From an uncultured Alphaproteobacteria bacterium (GTDB taxonomy: Bacteria; Pseudomonadota; Alphaproteobacteria; Puniceispirillales; Puniceispirillaceae): a stretch of 6,656 nucleotides of DNA. The position numbers and the translations under genes were made by a program. This document shows positions 1 through 6,284 of the stretch, piece after piece; the first letter of the stretch is position 1, and every line of letters begins with the position of its first letter. The notes beneath the pieces were generated by a model that made no database searches, was not told the DNA's origin, and worked only from the letters and a program-made list of their open reading frames with translations. The stretch is taken from assembly GCA_913031555.1 (NCBI GenBank), contig CAJWDO010000093.1, positions 1 through 6,656 of the forward strand, read 5' to 3'.

Positions 1-335
1 AGATCGTAACAACTCTGCCAAAGGCGAAGGAACTCCGCCCGGTGTTTGAGCGTCTGATAACACTTGGCAAACGTGGCGATCTTCACGCCCGCAGGCTTGC
101 CCATGCCAGGCTTCGCGATGATGCGATGACGCGCAAGCTGTTCGAGGTTCTTGGCCCCCGCTATCAGGAGCGCAATGGTGGATACACCCGCGTTATGAAA
201 GCCGGCTTCCGTTATGGTGATTCGGCGCCGATGGCGGTGATCGAACTTGTCGATCGTGATGAGGACGCCCGCGGCCTTGATTCCGGTCCGGTCCAGAGTG
301 CCGAAGAGGACATGACCGAAGAGACCGCGGCCTGA
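1..335 (+). CDS. rplQ: 50S ribosomal protein L17, 3' part
   Basis: This is the C-terminal part of ribosomal protein L17, a large-subunit protein near the peptide exit tunnel. The reading frame is open from base 3 (bases 1-2 finish a codon that starts outside the window) to the TGA at 333-335. The translation begins IVTTLPKAKELRPVFERLIT and later contains LGPRYQERNGGYTRV and APMAVIELVDR; these match the family signature closely, including the GGYTR and IELVDR segments. An internal GTG at 42 is not the true start, because L17 homology continues to the window edge. The last 25 or so residues are an acidic tail (DEDARG... AEEDMTEETAA), longer than in E. coli L17 and common in alphaproteobacteria. 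Upstream one expects rpoA and other ribosomal genes (knowledge, not seen). A terminator follows directly. Identification is close to certain. Confidence 0.97.
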   Translation, partial: IVTTLPKAKELRPVFERLITLGKRGDLHARRLAHARLRDDAMTRKLFEVLGPRYQERNGGYTRVMKAGFRYGDSAPMAVIELVDRDEDARGLDSGPVQSAEEDMTEETAA

Positions 336-361
336 TCGTCGCATCGCATATTGTTACGCAG

Positions 362-390
362 AGGGCCGCCGCTGGCGGCCCTTTTGCTTT
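362..390 (+). terminator. Rho-independent terminator after rplQ
   Basis: A perfect 9-bp GC-rich stem, AGGGCCGCC / GGCGGCCCT (362-370 with 374-382), closes a GCT triloop and runs into TTTTGCTTT. It lies 27 bases after the rplQ stop. It should end the ribosomal-protein transcript and insulate the genes that follow. Confidence 0.88.
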
Positions 391-470
391 GGGGGCATTT
401 TTCTGGCCCCTCATGCAAGGTGGCTGGTAAGGCGCTGGTCCGGTATCATGGCATCATGGCTACCGGTCTG

Positions 471-476
471 AAGGAG
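471..476 (+). promoter_or_regulatory. Shine-Dalgarno site of the DUF1272 gene
   Basis: AAGGAG lies 8 bases upstream of the ATG at 485. It is the clearest ribosome binding site in the window and fixes this start. No convincing promoter is visible between the rplQ terminator and this site. Confidence 0.75.
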
Positions 477-484
477 AGGGCCAG

Positions 485-793
485 ATGCTGAAAGTGAAAC
501 CAAACTGTGAATGCTGCGAGCGCGAGTTGCCACCAGACTCGATGGTGGCGATGATTTGCAGCTATGAATGCACATTTTGCCGGACATGCGTTGATGAAAG
601 CCTTGGCAATGTCTGCCCGAATTGTGGAGGCGGGTTCCAGCCAAGACCGATCCGGCCCTCCATCGCCCGGCGCGCCGGGATTGGCCTTTCGCACCAGCCC
701 GCCTCCACCGAACCCGTGCATATGCGATACAGCGTCGAGGAGCATCAGGTCTTTGCCGCGTCGATAAAGGATATCCCACCACAGGACAGATAG
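485..793 (+). CDS. DUF1272 family cysteine-rich protein
   Basis: A small protein of 102 residues that matches the DUF1272 family (COG3813), whose function is unknown. The N-terminal 50 residues carry nine cysteines: C8, C10, C11, C25, C29, C32, C35, C44 and C47, arranged as CxCC, Cx3Cx2Cx2C and CPNC. This suggests a small treble-clef or zinc-ribbon-like fold binding one or two zinc ions (inference). The family hallmarks NCECCERELPPDS, CSYECTFC and CPNCGG are all present. The segment RPIRP follows, and then a longer, less conserved tail (residues 57-102) with no recognisable domain. The start is set by the AAGGAG at 471-476. The gene stands alone between the rplQ terminator and rarA; the 60-base gap to rarA and a weak hairpin there leave co-transcription undecided. 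There is no signal peptide or membrane segment, so it is probably cytosolic. The family call is firm; the role is unknown. Confidence 0.9.
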   Translation: MLKVKPNCECCERELPPDSMVAMICSYECTFCRTCVDESLGNVCPNCGGGFQPRPIRPSIARRAGIGLSHQPASTEPVHMRYSVEEHQVFAASIKDIPPQDR

Positions 794-795
794 CA

Positions 796-815
796 GGCCA
801 GCGGCCCCGGTTTTT
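796..815 (+). terminator. Weak possible terminator or attenuator
   Basis: GGCC-AGC-GGCC (796-806) is followed after CCGG by five T. The stem is only 4 bp and is separated from the T-run, so this is at best a partial terminator between the DUF1272 gene and rarA. Confidence 0.25.
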
Positions 816-853
816 CTTTGCGAAGCGATACCGACCTGCGTCAGGATAGGTGG

Positions 854-2170
854 ATGAGCCAGCTTGAATTCGATAACCATTCCCCGGCGGGCAGCACGGC
901 GACACCACTTGCCGAGATGTTGCGCCCGGCAAGCCTTGATGAGGTTGTGGGGCAGGAGTCGCTTCTTGGCCCCGAGGGACGGTTGTGGCGGATGCTGAAT
1001 GGTGGCGAGCTGGCCTCGATCATCTTCTGGGGCCCGCCCGGCACCGGCAAGACGACTATTGCGCGGCTTCTGGCGGCCGAGGCGGGGATGGCCTTTGAAC
1101 CCGTATCTGCGGTTTTCGACGGGGTTGCCGACCTTCGCAAGGTGTTTGCCCGCGCCGCCGAGCGTCAGGCGACCGGTGAGCGCACATTGCTGTTCGTCGA
1201 TGAAGTGCACCGTTTCAACAAGGCACAGCAGGACGGTCTTCTGCCGCGGGTCGAGGATGGCACGGTGACGCTGGTTGGTGCCACCACCGAAAACCCGTCA
1301 TTCGCGCTGAACGGCGCTTTGCTGTCGCGGGCGCAGGTAATGGTTCTGGAACGGCTGTCCACAGACGCGCTGGAGCGGCTTCTGCAGCGTGTCGAGGCGC
1401 ATCGTGGCACCCAGCTGCCGGTGGATGACGAGGCACGGGCGGCGCTGCTGGCGATGGCGGATGGAGACGGCCGCTATCTGTTGAACATGGCGGCATCACT
1501 GGTGACGGTGCCGGGGGAGCGGCTTCTGTCCCCGGCCGAGCTTGCCGACATTGTGGCGGCGCGGGCGCCAGCCTTCGATCGCGCCGGTGACCAGCATTAC
1601 AATCTGATGTCGGCCCTGCACAAGACGCTGCGGGGGTCGGACGCCGATGCCGCGCTTTATTGGCTGGCACGGATGCTGGCCGGTGGTGAGGACCCGCACT
1701 ATATCTGCCGGCGTCTGACGCGGTTTGCGTCGGAGGATATCGGGCTTGCCGAGCCGGAGGCGCTGCCGCGCGCGCTCGCCGCCTGGCAGGCCTATGAACG
1801 GCTTGGCAGTCCGGAGGGCGATCTTGCCATAGCCAACCTTGTCATCTATCTCGCCACGGCACCGAAATCGAATGCCGCCTATGTCGCCTTGAAGGCGGCC
1901 TCGAAGGCGGCGTCGCAGACAGGCTCGCTTGCCCCGCCGGCGCATATCCTGAACGCCCCGACATCGCTGATGAAGGATCTTGGCTATGGCAGCGGTTATG
2001 CCTATGACCATGATGATCCGGATGGATTTGCCGGCCAGAACGGATTCCCCGACGGCATCGAACGACAGCGTTACTACGCGCCGGTCGAGCGCGGATATGA
2101 GCGTGAGATCGCGCGGCGGCTTGCGTATTGGGATCGTCTTCGCGCCGGCAAGACAGGAGAGGGGTCATGA
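854..2170 (+). CDS. rarA: Replication-associated recombination protein A (AAA+ ATPase)
   Basis: RarA (MgsA; Mgs1/WRNIP1 family) is a cytosolic AAA+ ATPase related to clamp-loader subunits. It acts at stalled replication forks and binds DNA ends and SSB. With the ATG at 854 the protein has 438 residues, close to the 447 of E. coli RarA. Walker A is GPPGTGKTT at residues 60-68. Walker B is LLFVDEVHRFN (112-122) with D116 and E117. Sensor 1 is GATTENPSF from residue 142, followed by LLSRAQV, which holds the likely arginine finger. The N-terminal RPASLDEVVGQ and the C-terminal ALHKTLRGSDADAALYWLAR and FASEDIGLAEP segments are diagnostic of the family. The frame is also open to a TTG at 818, but 854 has the better local signal (AGGATAGG just upstream) and the homologous N-terminus begins near it. 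The stop overlaps the crcB start by ATGA. Confidence 0.96.
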   Translation: MSQLEFDNHSPAGSTATPLAEMLRPASLDEVVGQESLLGPEGRLWRMLNGGELASIIFWGPPGTGKTTIARLLAAEAGMAFEPVSAVFDGVADLRKVFARAAERQATGERTLLFVDEVHRFNKAQQDGLLPRVEDGTVTLVGATTENPSFALNGALLSRAQVMVLERLSTDALERLLQRVEAHRGTQLPVDDEARAALLAMADGDGRYLLNMAASLVTVPGERLLSPAELADIVAARAPAFDRAGDQHYNLMSALHKTLRGSDADAALYWLARMLAGGEDPHYICRRLTRFASEDIGLAEPEALPRALAAWQAYERLGSPEGDLAIANLVIYLATAPKSNAAYVALKAASKAASQTGSLAPPAHILNAPTSLMKDLGYGSGYAYDHDDPDGFAGQNGFPDGIERQRYYAPVERGYEREIARRLAYWDRLRAGKTGEGS

Positions 2171-2568
2171 GCCTTGGCATGTTCGCCGCCGTGGCCGCCG
2201 GCGGGGCGCTCGGTGCGATAACACGCTATGCCGTCTCGCTGGCTGTTGGCGGCGGGATCTTCGGCATTGCCGGTCCGTTGGCGACGCTTGGTGTGAATGT
2301 TGTCGGCAGCGCCATCATGGGGGGATTTGCTGGCGCGGTAGCGGCAGGGTTGGTGGTGCCTGAGATCTGGCGCGGTTTTGTTGCCATTGGGTTTCTTGGT
2401 GCTTTGACCACCTTTTCCAGCTTCGCGCTTGATGCCGGTGCGTTGCTGGCGCGACAGGGGCATCTGATGAGCATCGTCTATATCGGTCTTTCGGTTGGTC
2501 TGTCGCTGATTGCCTTTTTCACCGTACAGGCGGCAGTGGCCGGCCTTCTGGCAAAGGCATCAGGATGA
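2167..2568 (+). CDS. crcB: Fluoride channel CrcB (Fluc)
   Basis: CrcB/Fluc is a small inner-membrane protein that works as a dual-topology dimer and lets fluoride leave the cell. The protein has 133 residues and four hydrophobic segments (about 4-26, 33-62, 69-94 and 99-128). Family motifs are present: GGALGAITRY (12-21), TLGVNVVGS with N44, and GFLGALTTFSSF (75-86) with the two phenylalanines F83 and F86 expected to line the pore. The start is the ATG at 2167: it overlaps the rarA stop as ATGA and has AGGAG at 2155-2159. An in-frame extension to 2128 would add 13 charged residues that lie inside rarA and is not credible. No fluoride riboswitch can precede it, because the upstream sequence is rarA coding sequence. 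It is probably co-expressed with rarA as a constitutive housekeeping exporter. Confidence 0.95.
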   Translation: MSLGMFAAVAAGGALGAITRYAVSLAVGGGIFGIAGPLATLGVNVVGSAIMGGFAGAVAAGLVVPEIWRGFVAIGFLGALTTFSSFALDAGALLARQGHLMSIVYIGLSVGLSLIAFFTVQAAVAGLLAKASG

Positions 2569-3551
2569 GTGGTGACGGATCATCCACGCCGCCGGACTGG
2601 TGGCTTGTCGAGGTGCCTGATTCAGAATCCGGGACCCGTCTTGACAGATTTTTGCGCCAGATCGTTCCCGGTCTGACCCAGGGACCGGTCGAAAAGATGC
2701 TGCGATCCGGCCTGATCCGCCTTGATGGTGCCAAATCCAAACCGGCGGTGCGCCTTGAGGCTGGTCAGGTCCTGCGTCTGCCGCCGCATCTTCGTGACAG
2801 TGAACAATCCCGTCCTGCCGGAAAAACGCCCACTGTGACACCGCAGCTTCGCGCCAGTTTCGCCGAGATGATCATTGCCGAGGGCGATGGCTGGATTGCG
2901 ATCAACAAGCCGCCGGGACTTGCCGTTCAGGGTGGGACGGGCACATCCCGTCATGTTGATGGCATGTTGCAGGCGCTGGCCGGGGACGAGCCTGACAGAA
3001 TGCGCCTTGTGCATCGGATCGACCGTGATACATCGGGGCTGCTTCTGGTGGCGCGCGATCGTGCGGCGGCACGCAGCCTGACGGCCGCCTTTGCCGGGCG
3101 AGACATGAAAAAGACATATCTGGCGCTGGTGGCAGGGTCGGGGCCGCAGAGCCTGCGGATCACCGATCCGCTGTTGAAGAAGGGGCGCGCCGGTTTCGAG
3201 AATATGGTGGTCGATCCGGACGGGCAGTCGGCGCATAGCGAGATGCGGCTGATTGAATCTGTCGGGACCAGATTTTCACTTGTCGCGCTGCGCCCCCATA
3301 CCGGCCGGACGCACCAACTTCGTGTCCATGTGGCGCATGTTGGGCATCCGGTCATCGGTGATCCGAAATATGGCAGTGTGCGAGGTGGTTCAGGGGGCGG
3401 TGGTGCTATCGCCCGCAAGCTTCATCTTCACGCCTGGCGGTTGCGTCTTCCCGATGGTCAGCGGATCGAAGCGCCGCTGCCACCACATTTTCTGGCAACG
3501 CTTGCATCGCTTGGACTTGCCGAGCCGGCGGCTGACTGGCAGTTTGCCTGA
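2565..3551 (+). CDS. rluC: Large-subunit rRNA pseudouridine synthase, RluC/RluA family
   Basis: The product is a 328-residue cytosolic enzyme that isomerises uridine to pseudouridine in RNA. By family and length the likely substrate is 23S rRNA (E. coli RluC modifies 955, 2504 and 2580). An S4 RNA-binding domain occupies about residues 22-75 (SGTRLDRFLRQIVPG, EKMLRSGLIRLDG). The catalytic RluA-type domain follows: INKPPGLAVQGG is motif I; HRIDRDTSGLLLV (150-162) has the catalytic aspartate D153; KTYLALV lies at 183-189; and RPHTGRTHQLRVH (243-255) is the conserved basic motif. The usual HRLD is HRID here, a conservative change. A glycine-rich loop after GDPKYG is slightly long. The ATG overlaps the crcB stop as ATGA, with AAAGG 7 bases upstream. 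The TGA stop is the start of a 12-bp tandem repeat. RluD-like specificity cannot be excluded from sequence alone. Confidence 0.93.
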   Translation: MSGDGSSTPPDWWLVEVPDSESGTRLDRFLRQIVPGLTQGPVEKMLRSGLIRLDGAKSKPAVRLEAGQVLRLPPHLRDSEQSRPAGKTPTVTPQLRASFAEMIIAEGDGWIAINKPPGLAVQGGTGTSRHVDGMLQALAGDEPDRMRLVHRIDRDTSGLLLVARDRAAARSLTAAFAGRDMKKTYLALVAGSGPQSLRITDPLLKKGRAGFENMVVDPDGQSAHSEMRLIESVGTRFSLVALRPHTGRTHQLRVHVAHVGHPVIGDPKYGSVRGGSGGGGAIARKLHLHAWRLRLPDGQRIEAPLPPHFLATLASLGLAEPAADWQFA

Positions 3552-3600
3552 GACTGTGCCTGAGACTGTGCCTGAGACTGTGCCTGAGACTGTGCCTGAG
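3547..3600 (+). repeat. 12-bp tandem repeat, 4.5 copies, starting at the rluC stop
   Basis: CCTGAGACTGTG is repeated four times without error (3547-3558, 3559-3570, 3571-3582, 3583-3594) and ends with a half copy, CCTGAG (3595-3600). The unit is a multiple of three, so in the rluC frame each copy brings TGA again: stops lie at 3549, 3561, 3573, 3585 and 3597. Copy-number change would alter the distance between rluC and the ATP12 gene but not either protein. Perfect identity suggests recent slipped-strand expansion. Confidence 0.95.
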
Positions 3601-3603
3601 GCA

Positions 3604-3634
3604 TTTTTCATGACCCAAAGAGCATGATGAAAAA
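3604..3634. other. AT-rich inverted repeat before the ATP12 gene
   Basis: TTTTTCAT (3604-3611) is complementary to ATGAAAAA (3627-3634) with a 15-nt loop. It is weak in RNA and not a terminator, but it ends 3 bases before the ATG at 3638, so it could partly cover the initiation region. It may also be chance in AT-rich sequence. Confidence 0.3.
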
Positions 3635-3637
3635 ACC

Positions 3638-4351
3638 ATGACCACAAGAAAGCGCTTCTACAAGACAGTTGCCGTCGATGATCAGGAAGGCGGTCTTGTC
3701 ATCAGGCTGGATGACAGGGTTGTGAAATCGCCCGCCGGTGCCGGCGCGGTCTTGCCGTCACGCGCGCTTGCCGACGCTGTCGCCGCGGAGTGGGAATCGC
3801 AAGGCGACGAGATCGACCCCGGCAGCATGCCGCTGTTCAGCCTTGCCGTCACCGTTCTCGACCGGGTGACGCCGCAGCGAGTGGCCATCATCGACGAGCT
3901 GGTGGCCTATGGCGGCAATGATCTGCTGTGTTACCACGATGCCGAAGATTCGGACCTTGGTGCCAGACAGGCAAGTGGCTGGACACCATGGATTGACTGG
4001 GCGCGCGCATCGCTGGGGGCGGAACTGGTGGCGGCGGCGGGTGTCATGCCGGTGACCCAGGCATCGGGTAGCCTTGCCGCGCTTGGGCAGGCCGTCGCCA
4101 GCCATGATGATTGGGAACTTGGCATGCTGTATCGGGCGACAACGCTTGGCGGCTCGCTGGTGTTGGCGCTTGCCATGGTGCGGGACGAGATGAATTCAGA
4201 GGCGCTGTTCGAGACAGCGTTTCTCGATGAATTATGGCAGGCCGAGAAGTGGGGTAGTGATTGGGAGGCCGAAGACCGCCGCGCCGGCATTCGTGTTGAA
4301 CTTGATCAGACGCATCGCTTTCTGGGGCTGTCGCGGACTGGGGGACGATAA
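3638..4351 (+). CDS. ATP12-family F1-ATPase assembly chaperone
   Basis: The product has 237 residues and belongs to the ATP12 family (COG5387). In mitochondria Atp12 binds the free alpha subunit of F1 and keeps it soluble until the alpha/beta hexamer forms; alphaproteobacterial members are thought to help ATP synthase assembly, or are linked to it by homology. Signature segments are visible in order: KRFYKTV (5-11), LDDRVVKSPA, LADAVAAEWESQ, IDPGSMPLFSLAVTVLDRV, the DLLCYHDAE loop, ATTLGGSLVLALAM, and the C-terminal FLDELWQAEKWGSDWEAEDRR. The length is normal and there is no signal peptide, so it is cytosolic. The ATG at 3638 matches the family N-terminus but has no good ribosome binding site; AAAGAG lies about 15 bases upstream, too far to be usual. 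Its TAA stop shares its last A with the next ATG. In many alphaproteobacteria this gene follows rluC and a HAD-type phosphatase gene; no phosphatase gene is present here. Confidence 0.93.
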   Translation: MTTRKRFYKTVAVDDQEGGLVIRLDDRVVKSPAGAGAVLPSRALADAVAAEWESQGDEIDPGSMPLFSLAVTVLDRVTPQRVAIIDELVAYGGNDLLCYHDAEDSDLGARQASGWTPWIDWARASLGAELVAAAGVMPVTQASGSLAALGQAVASHDDWELGMLYRATTLGGSLVLALAMVRDEMNSEALFETAFLDELWQAEKWGSDWEAEDRRAGIRVELDQTHRFLGLSRTGGR

Positions 4352-4734
4352 TGCTGGCGGCGGCGGCGCAGGCGGGACTGGCCCGCTTTGACGGCACGAA
4401 ACTGGGGCCGCACGCCGGCGCGCTTCTTGACGAACTGCGCTGTGCGGTGACGGCGAACATGCCGCTTGGCGCCACCATCCTCGCGGCAACGCTTGTCGAT
4501 GTGGTGGCGAATGAAGATGCCGGGCCAGCCCGGGTGATTGACGGCGTCGATTTTGCCTATGCCGGCAACAAGGCAGCGCTTGGATGGCTTCGTGGCCGCC
4601 GAAACGCGATCCTGCATCATGAAGGGCCGACTGACGGGCTGATGGGTGAGGCCGGTGCCGATGACTGGCAGTGGCGCGATGCCACCCGCGCGGTCGAGGC
4701 GCTTCTCGGCTATCTGGATGATCTGACAGAGTGA
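4351..4734 (+). CDS. Conserved-looking hypothetical protein with HEPN-like RNxxxH motif
   Basis: I do not recognise this 127-residue protein with certainty. It looks soluble and mostly alpha-helical, with no signal peptide or membrane span. The segment LRGRRNAILHHEGP (80-93) holds R84, N85, H89 and H90, which fits the R-N-x3-H (Rx4-6H) pattern of HEPN domains, a helical fold found in many RNases and nucleotide-binding proteins. Helix-rich flanks (LLDELRCAVTANMPLGATIL near the start, AVEALLGYLDDL at the end) agree with such a fold. This is inference from one motif; a non-catalytic protein that shares it is just as possible. The ATG overlaps the ATP12 stop (TAATG) and GGGGGA lies 5 bases upstream, so translation is probably coupled to the chaperone. 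It is the last gene of the plus-strand operon and converges on lipB. Base composition is like its neighbours, so it is likely a real resident gene. Confidence 0.8.
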   Translation: MLAAAAQAGLARFDGTKLGPHAGALLDELRCAVTANMPLGATILAATLVDVVANEDAGPARVIDGVDFAYAGNKAALGWLRGRRNAILHHEGPTDGLMGEAGADDWQWRDATRAVEALLGYLDDLTE

Positions 4735-4757
4735 TCCACGGACACCTTTAGGGCCCG

Positions 4758-5432
4758 TCAAAAAGTGCTGATGAAAGCCTCGCTAAGCGCCGCATCAAGC
4801 GCCGCCATATCAGCCGTGATTCCCAGCTGGCGAAGCGAGGTCACCCCGCCATCGCGAACGCCGCAGGGGATGATTGTCTCGAATGCCGTCAGGTCGGGAT
4901 CAAGATTGACCGCCACGCCGTGCCAAGTTACCCAGCGGCTGATCCGCACGCCGATGGCGGCGATCTTGTCGAGCCGTCCCGGCACGGTGGGTGACGCCAC
5001 CCAGATGCCGGGCAGCCCGTCGCGGCGCATTCCGTCAACACCGAAACTGGCCAGCGCGGTGATGATCCAGCCTTCCAGCGCATTGACATAGGCACGCACA
5101 TCCGGTTTGCGGCGCTGCAGGTCCAGCATCACATAGGCCACACGCTGGCCCGGGCCGTGATAGGTCCACTGGCCGCCACGGCCGGTTTCATGCACCGGGA
5201 TGTCGCCCGGACTGACAAGGTCGTCCCGCTGCGCCGAGGTGCCACCGGTCAATACCGGCGCATGTTCAAGACACCACACTTCCTCATCCGCCGTGCCGGC
5301 CCTGATGGCCTCGGCATGCGCCTTCATCGCGGCCACCATTTCTGGATAGGGCGCGAGGCCTTCAAAGATGCGGAAGGCCGGGGTCATGGTTGCTCTCATG
5401 GTAGGGGCCGCCAGATTGCCAATGTCCGTCAT
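4758..5432 (-). CDS. lipB: Octanoyl-[acyl carrier protein]:protein N-octanoyltransferase
   Basis: LipB moves the octanoyl group from octanoyl-ACP to a lysine of lipoyl domains (pyruvate and 2-oxoglutarate dehydrogenase E2, GcvH) in the cytosol; LipA then inserts sulfur. The protein has 224 residues. The core motif ETGRGGQWTYHGPGQ is at 82-96, the catalytic lysine is K156 in DKIAAIGVRISRWVTWHG, and the acyl-accepting cysteine is C190 in PCGVRDGGVTSL. HAPVLTGGTSA (57-67) is the N-terminal signature. The first ATG (5432) overlaps the stop of the upstream bicupin gene as ATGA, which supports coupled translation from it. It has no Shine-Dalgarno sequence, and recognisable LipB homology begins near residue 18, so starts at M12 or M16 are possible. 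The gene ends 23 bases from the convergent plus-strand operon. No lipA is in the window. Confidence 0.96.
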   Translation of the reverse strand: MTDIGNLAAPTMRATMTPAFRIFEGLAPYPEMVAAMKAHAEAIRAGTADEEVWCLEHAPVLTGGTSAQRDDLVSPGDIPVHETGRGGQWTYHGPGQRVAYVMLDLQRRKPDVRAYVNALEGWIITALASFGVDGMRRDGLPGIWVASPTVPGRLDKIAAIGVRISRWVTWHGVAVNLDPDLTAFETIIPCGVRDGGVTSLRQLGITADMAALDAALSEAFISTF

Positions 5433-6274
5433 CTTGCCCGCATCAACCCGCCGGGGCTGAGCGGCATGTGCCGGTTGACATCCTTGTAGAGCAGGTAGCG
5501 GAACGGCTCATCACCCTTGGCGATACAGGCCTGCGGGCAGAAGGCGCGTAGCCACATCATGTCGCCGGGCCCGACCTCAACCCAGTCGGTGTTCAGAAGA
5601 TAGCTGCCATGCCCCTGCAGGACGAACAGCGCATGTTCCATCACATGCGTCTCGGCGAAGGGGATCATGCCGCCGGGCTGGAAGGTCACGATATTGACAT
5701 GCATGTCATGGCGCAGATCGTCTGGATCGACAAAGCGCGAGGTGGCCCACACGCCGTCACAATCCGGCATCGGGTTCGGGGTGATCTCACTGTCGCTGGT
5801 CACGAAGGCAGGTGGGGTGGCGATCCCCTCAACAGCGACATAATGCTTGCGGATCCAGTGAAAGACAGCCGCCTCGCTGCTGTTGTTGGTGACCTGCCAG
5901 GCGGTGCCGGGCGGGATAAAGGCATAGCCGCCGGCGGTCAGTTCCTGCGCCGCACCGTCAATGGTCAGCCAGATCACCCCGCCGGTGACGAACAATACCG
6001 CCTCGGCGTTGATATCGGGTTCCGGCGACCGGCTGCCGCCACCGGCCGCAACCTGCATCAGATAATGCGCGAAACTCTCCGAAAAACCGGTCATTGGGCG
6101 GGCCAGCACCCAGGCCCGCGTCGCCTCCCAATGCGGCAGGTTGCTGCTGACGATATCGGTCATCACATCGGCCGGGATCAGCGCCCAGGCCTCGGTGAAA
6201 CGCGCCCGGCCCTCGGGCGAGGTGCCCTGTGGTGGCAGGCCGCCCGGGGCGATGGGATAGCTGTGGCTGGTCAT
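5429..6274 (-). CDS. allE: Bicupin, (S)-ureidoglycine aminohydrolase family (AllE/UGlyAH)
   Basis: The product has 281 residues and two cupin domains (about 55-145 and 190-265). It resembles AllE/YlbA, which hydrolyses (S)-ureidoglycine to (S)-ureidoglycolate and ammonia in purine (allantoin) breakdown. The C-terminal cupin has E208, H210, H214 and Q248, with the same spacing as the Mn ligands I recall for Arabidopsis UGlyAH (E235, H237, H241, Q275). Y225, Y260 and K264 also fall at the spacing of the recalled substrate-binding Y252, Y287 and K291. Shared segments include ETHVMEH, GHGSYLLNTDWVEVGPGD and YLLYKDVNR. The N-terminal cupin (EAVLFVTGG, GGYAFIPPGTAWQV) lacks a His pair, as expected for a structural domain. 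The start at 6274 has only a weak GAG upstream. The stop overlaps the lipB start. No other allantoin-pathway gene is in the window, so the in vivo substrate may differ. Confidence 0.85.
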   Translation of the reverse strand: MTSHSYPIAPGGLPPQGTSPEGRARFTEAWALIPADVMTDIVSSNLPHWEATRAWVLARPMTGFSESFAHYLMQVAAGGGSRSPEPDINAEAVLFVTGGVIWLTIDGAAQELTAGGYAFIPPGTAWQVTNNSSEAAVFHWIRKHYVAVEGIATPPAFVTSDSEITPNPMPDCDGVWATSRFVDPDDLRHDMHVNIVTFQPGGMIPFAETHVMEHALFVLQGHGSYLLNTDWVEVGPGDMMWLRAFCPQACIAKGDEPFRYLLYKDVNRHMPLSPGGLMRAR

Positions 6275-6284
6275 GGGTGATCTC

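Noticed and set aside
421..449. A promoter for the DUF1272 gene using TATCAT (444-449) as -10.
   Set aside because: The -10 is good but no -35 with more than two or three matches lies 16-18 bases upstream.
445..460. ATCATGGC repeated twice in a row.
   Set aside because: It is only an 8-bp duplication in a short intergenic stretch and has no evident role.
818..853. TTG at 818 as the start of rarA.
   Set aside because: It adds 12 residues with no family counterpart; the ATG at 854 has AGGATAGG upstream and fits the usual length.
446..1210. Long minus-strand open frame of 254 codons opposite the DUF1272 gene and rarA (and another at 411-932).
   Set aside because: They are antisense to two well-supported genes, have no family resemblance, and are typical shadows of high-GC coding sequence.
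2100..2166. A fluoride riboswitch before crcB.
   Set aside because: The sequence is rarA coding sequence and crcB starts inside the rarA stop, so there is no leader to hold one.
4735..4760. A bidirectional terminator between the convergent genes.
   Set aside because: ACGG and CCGT (4738-4741, 4755-4758) can pair but the inner stem is poorly matched and no T-run follows in either direction.
5609..6280. Plus-strand open frame of 223 codons opposite the bicupin gene.
   Set aside because: It is fully antisense to a gene with conserved catalytic motifs and its translation has no recognisable domain.
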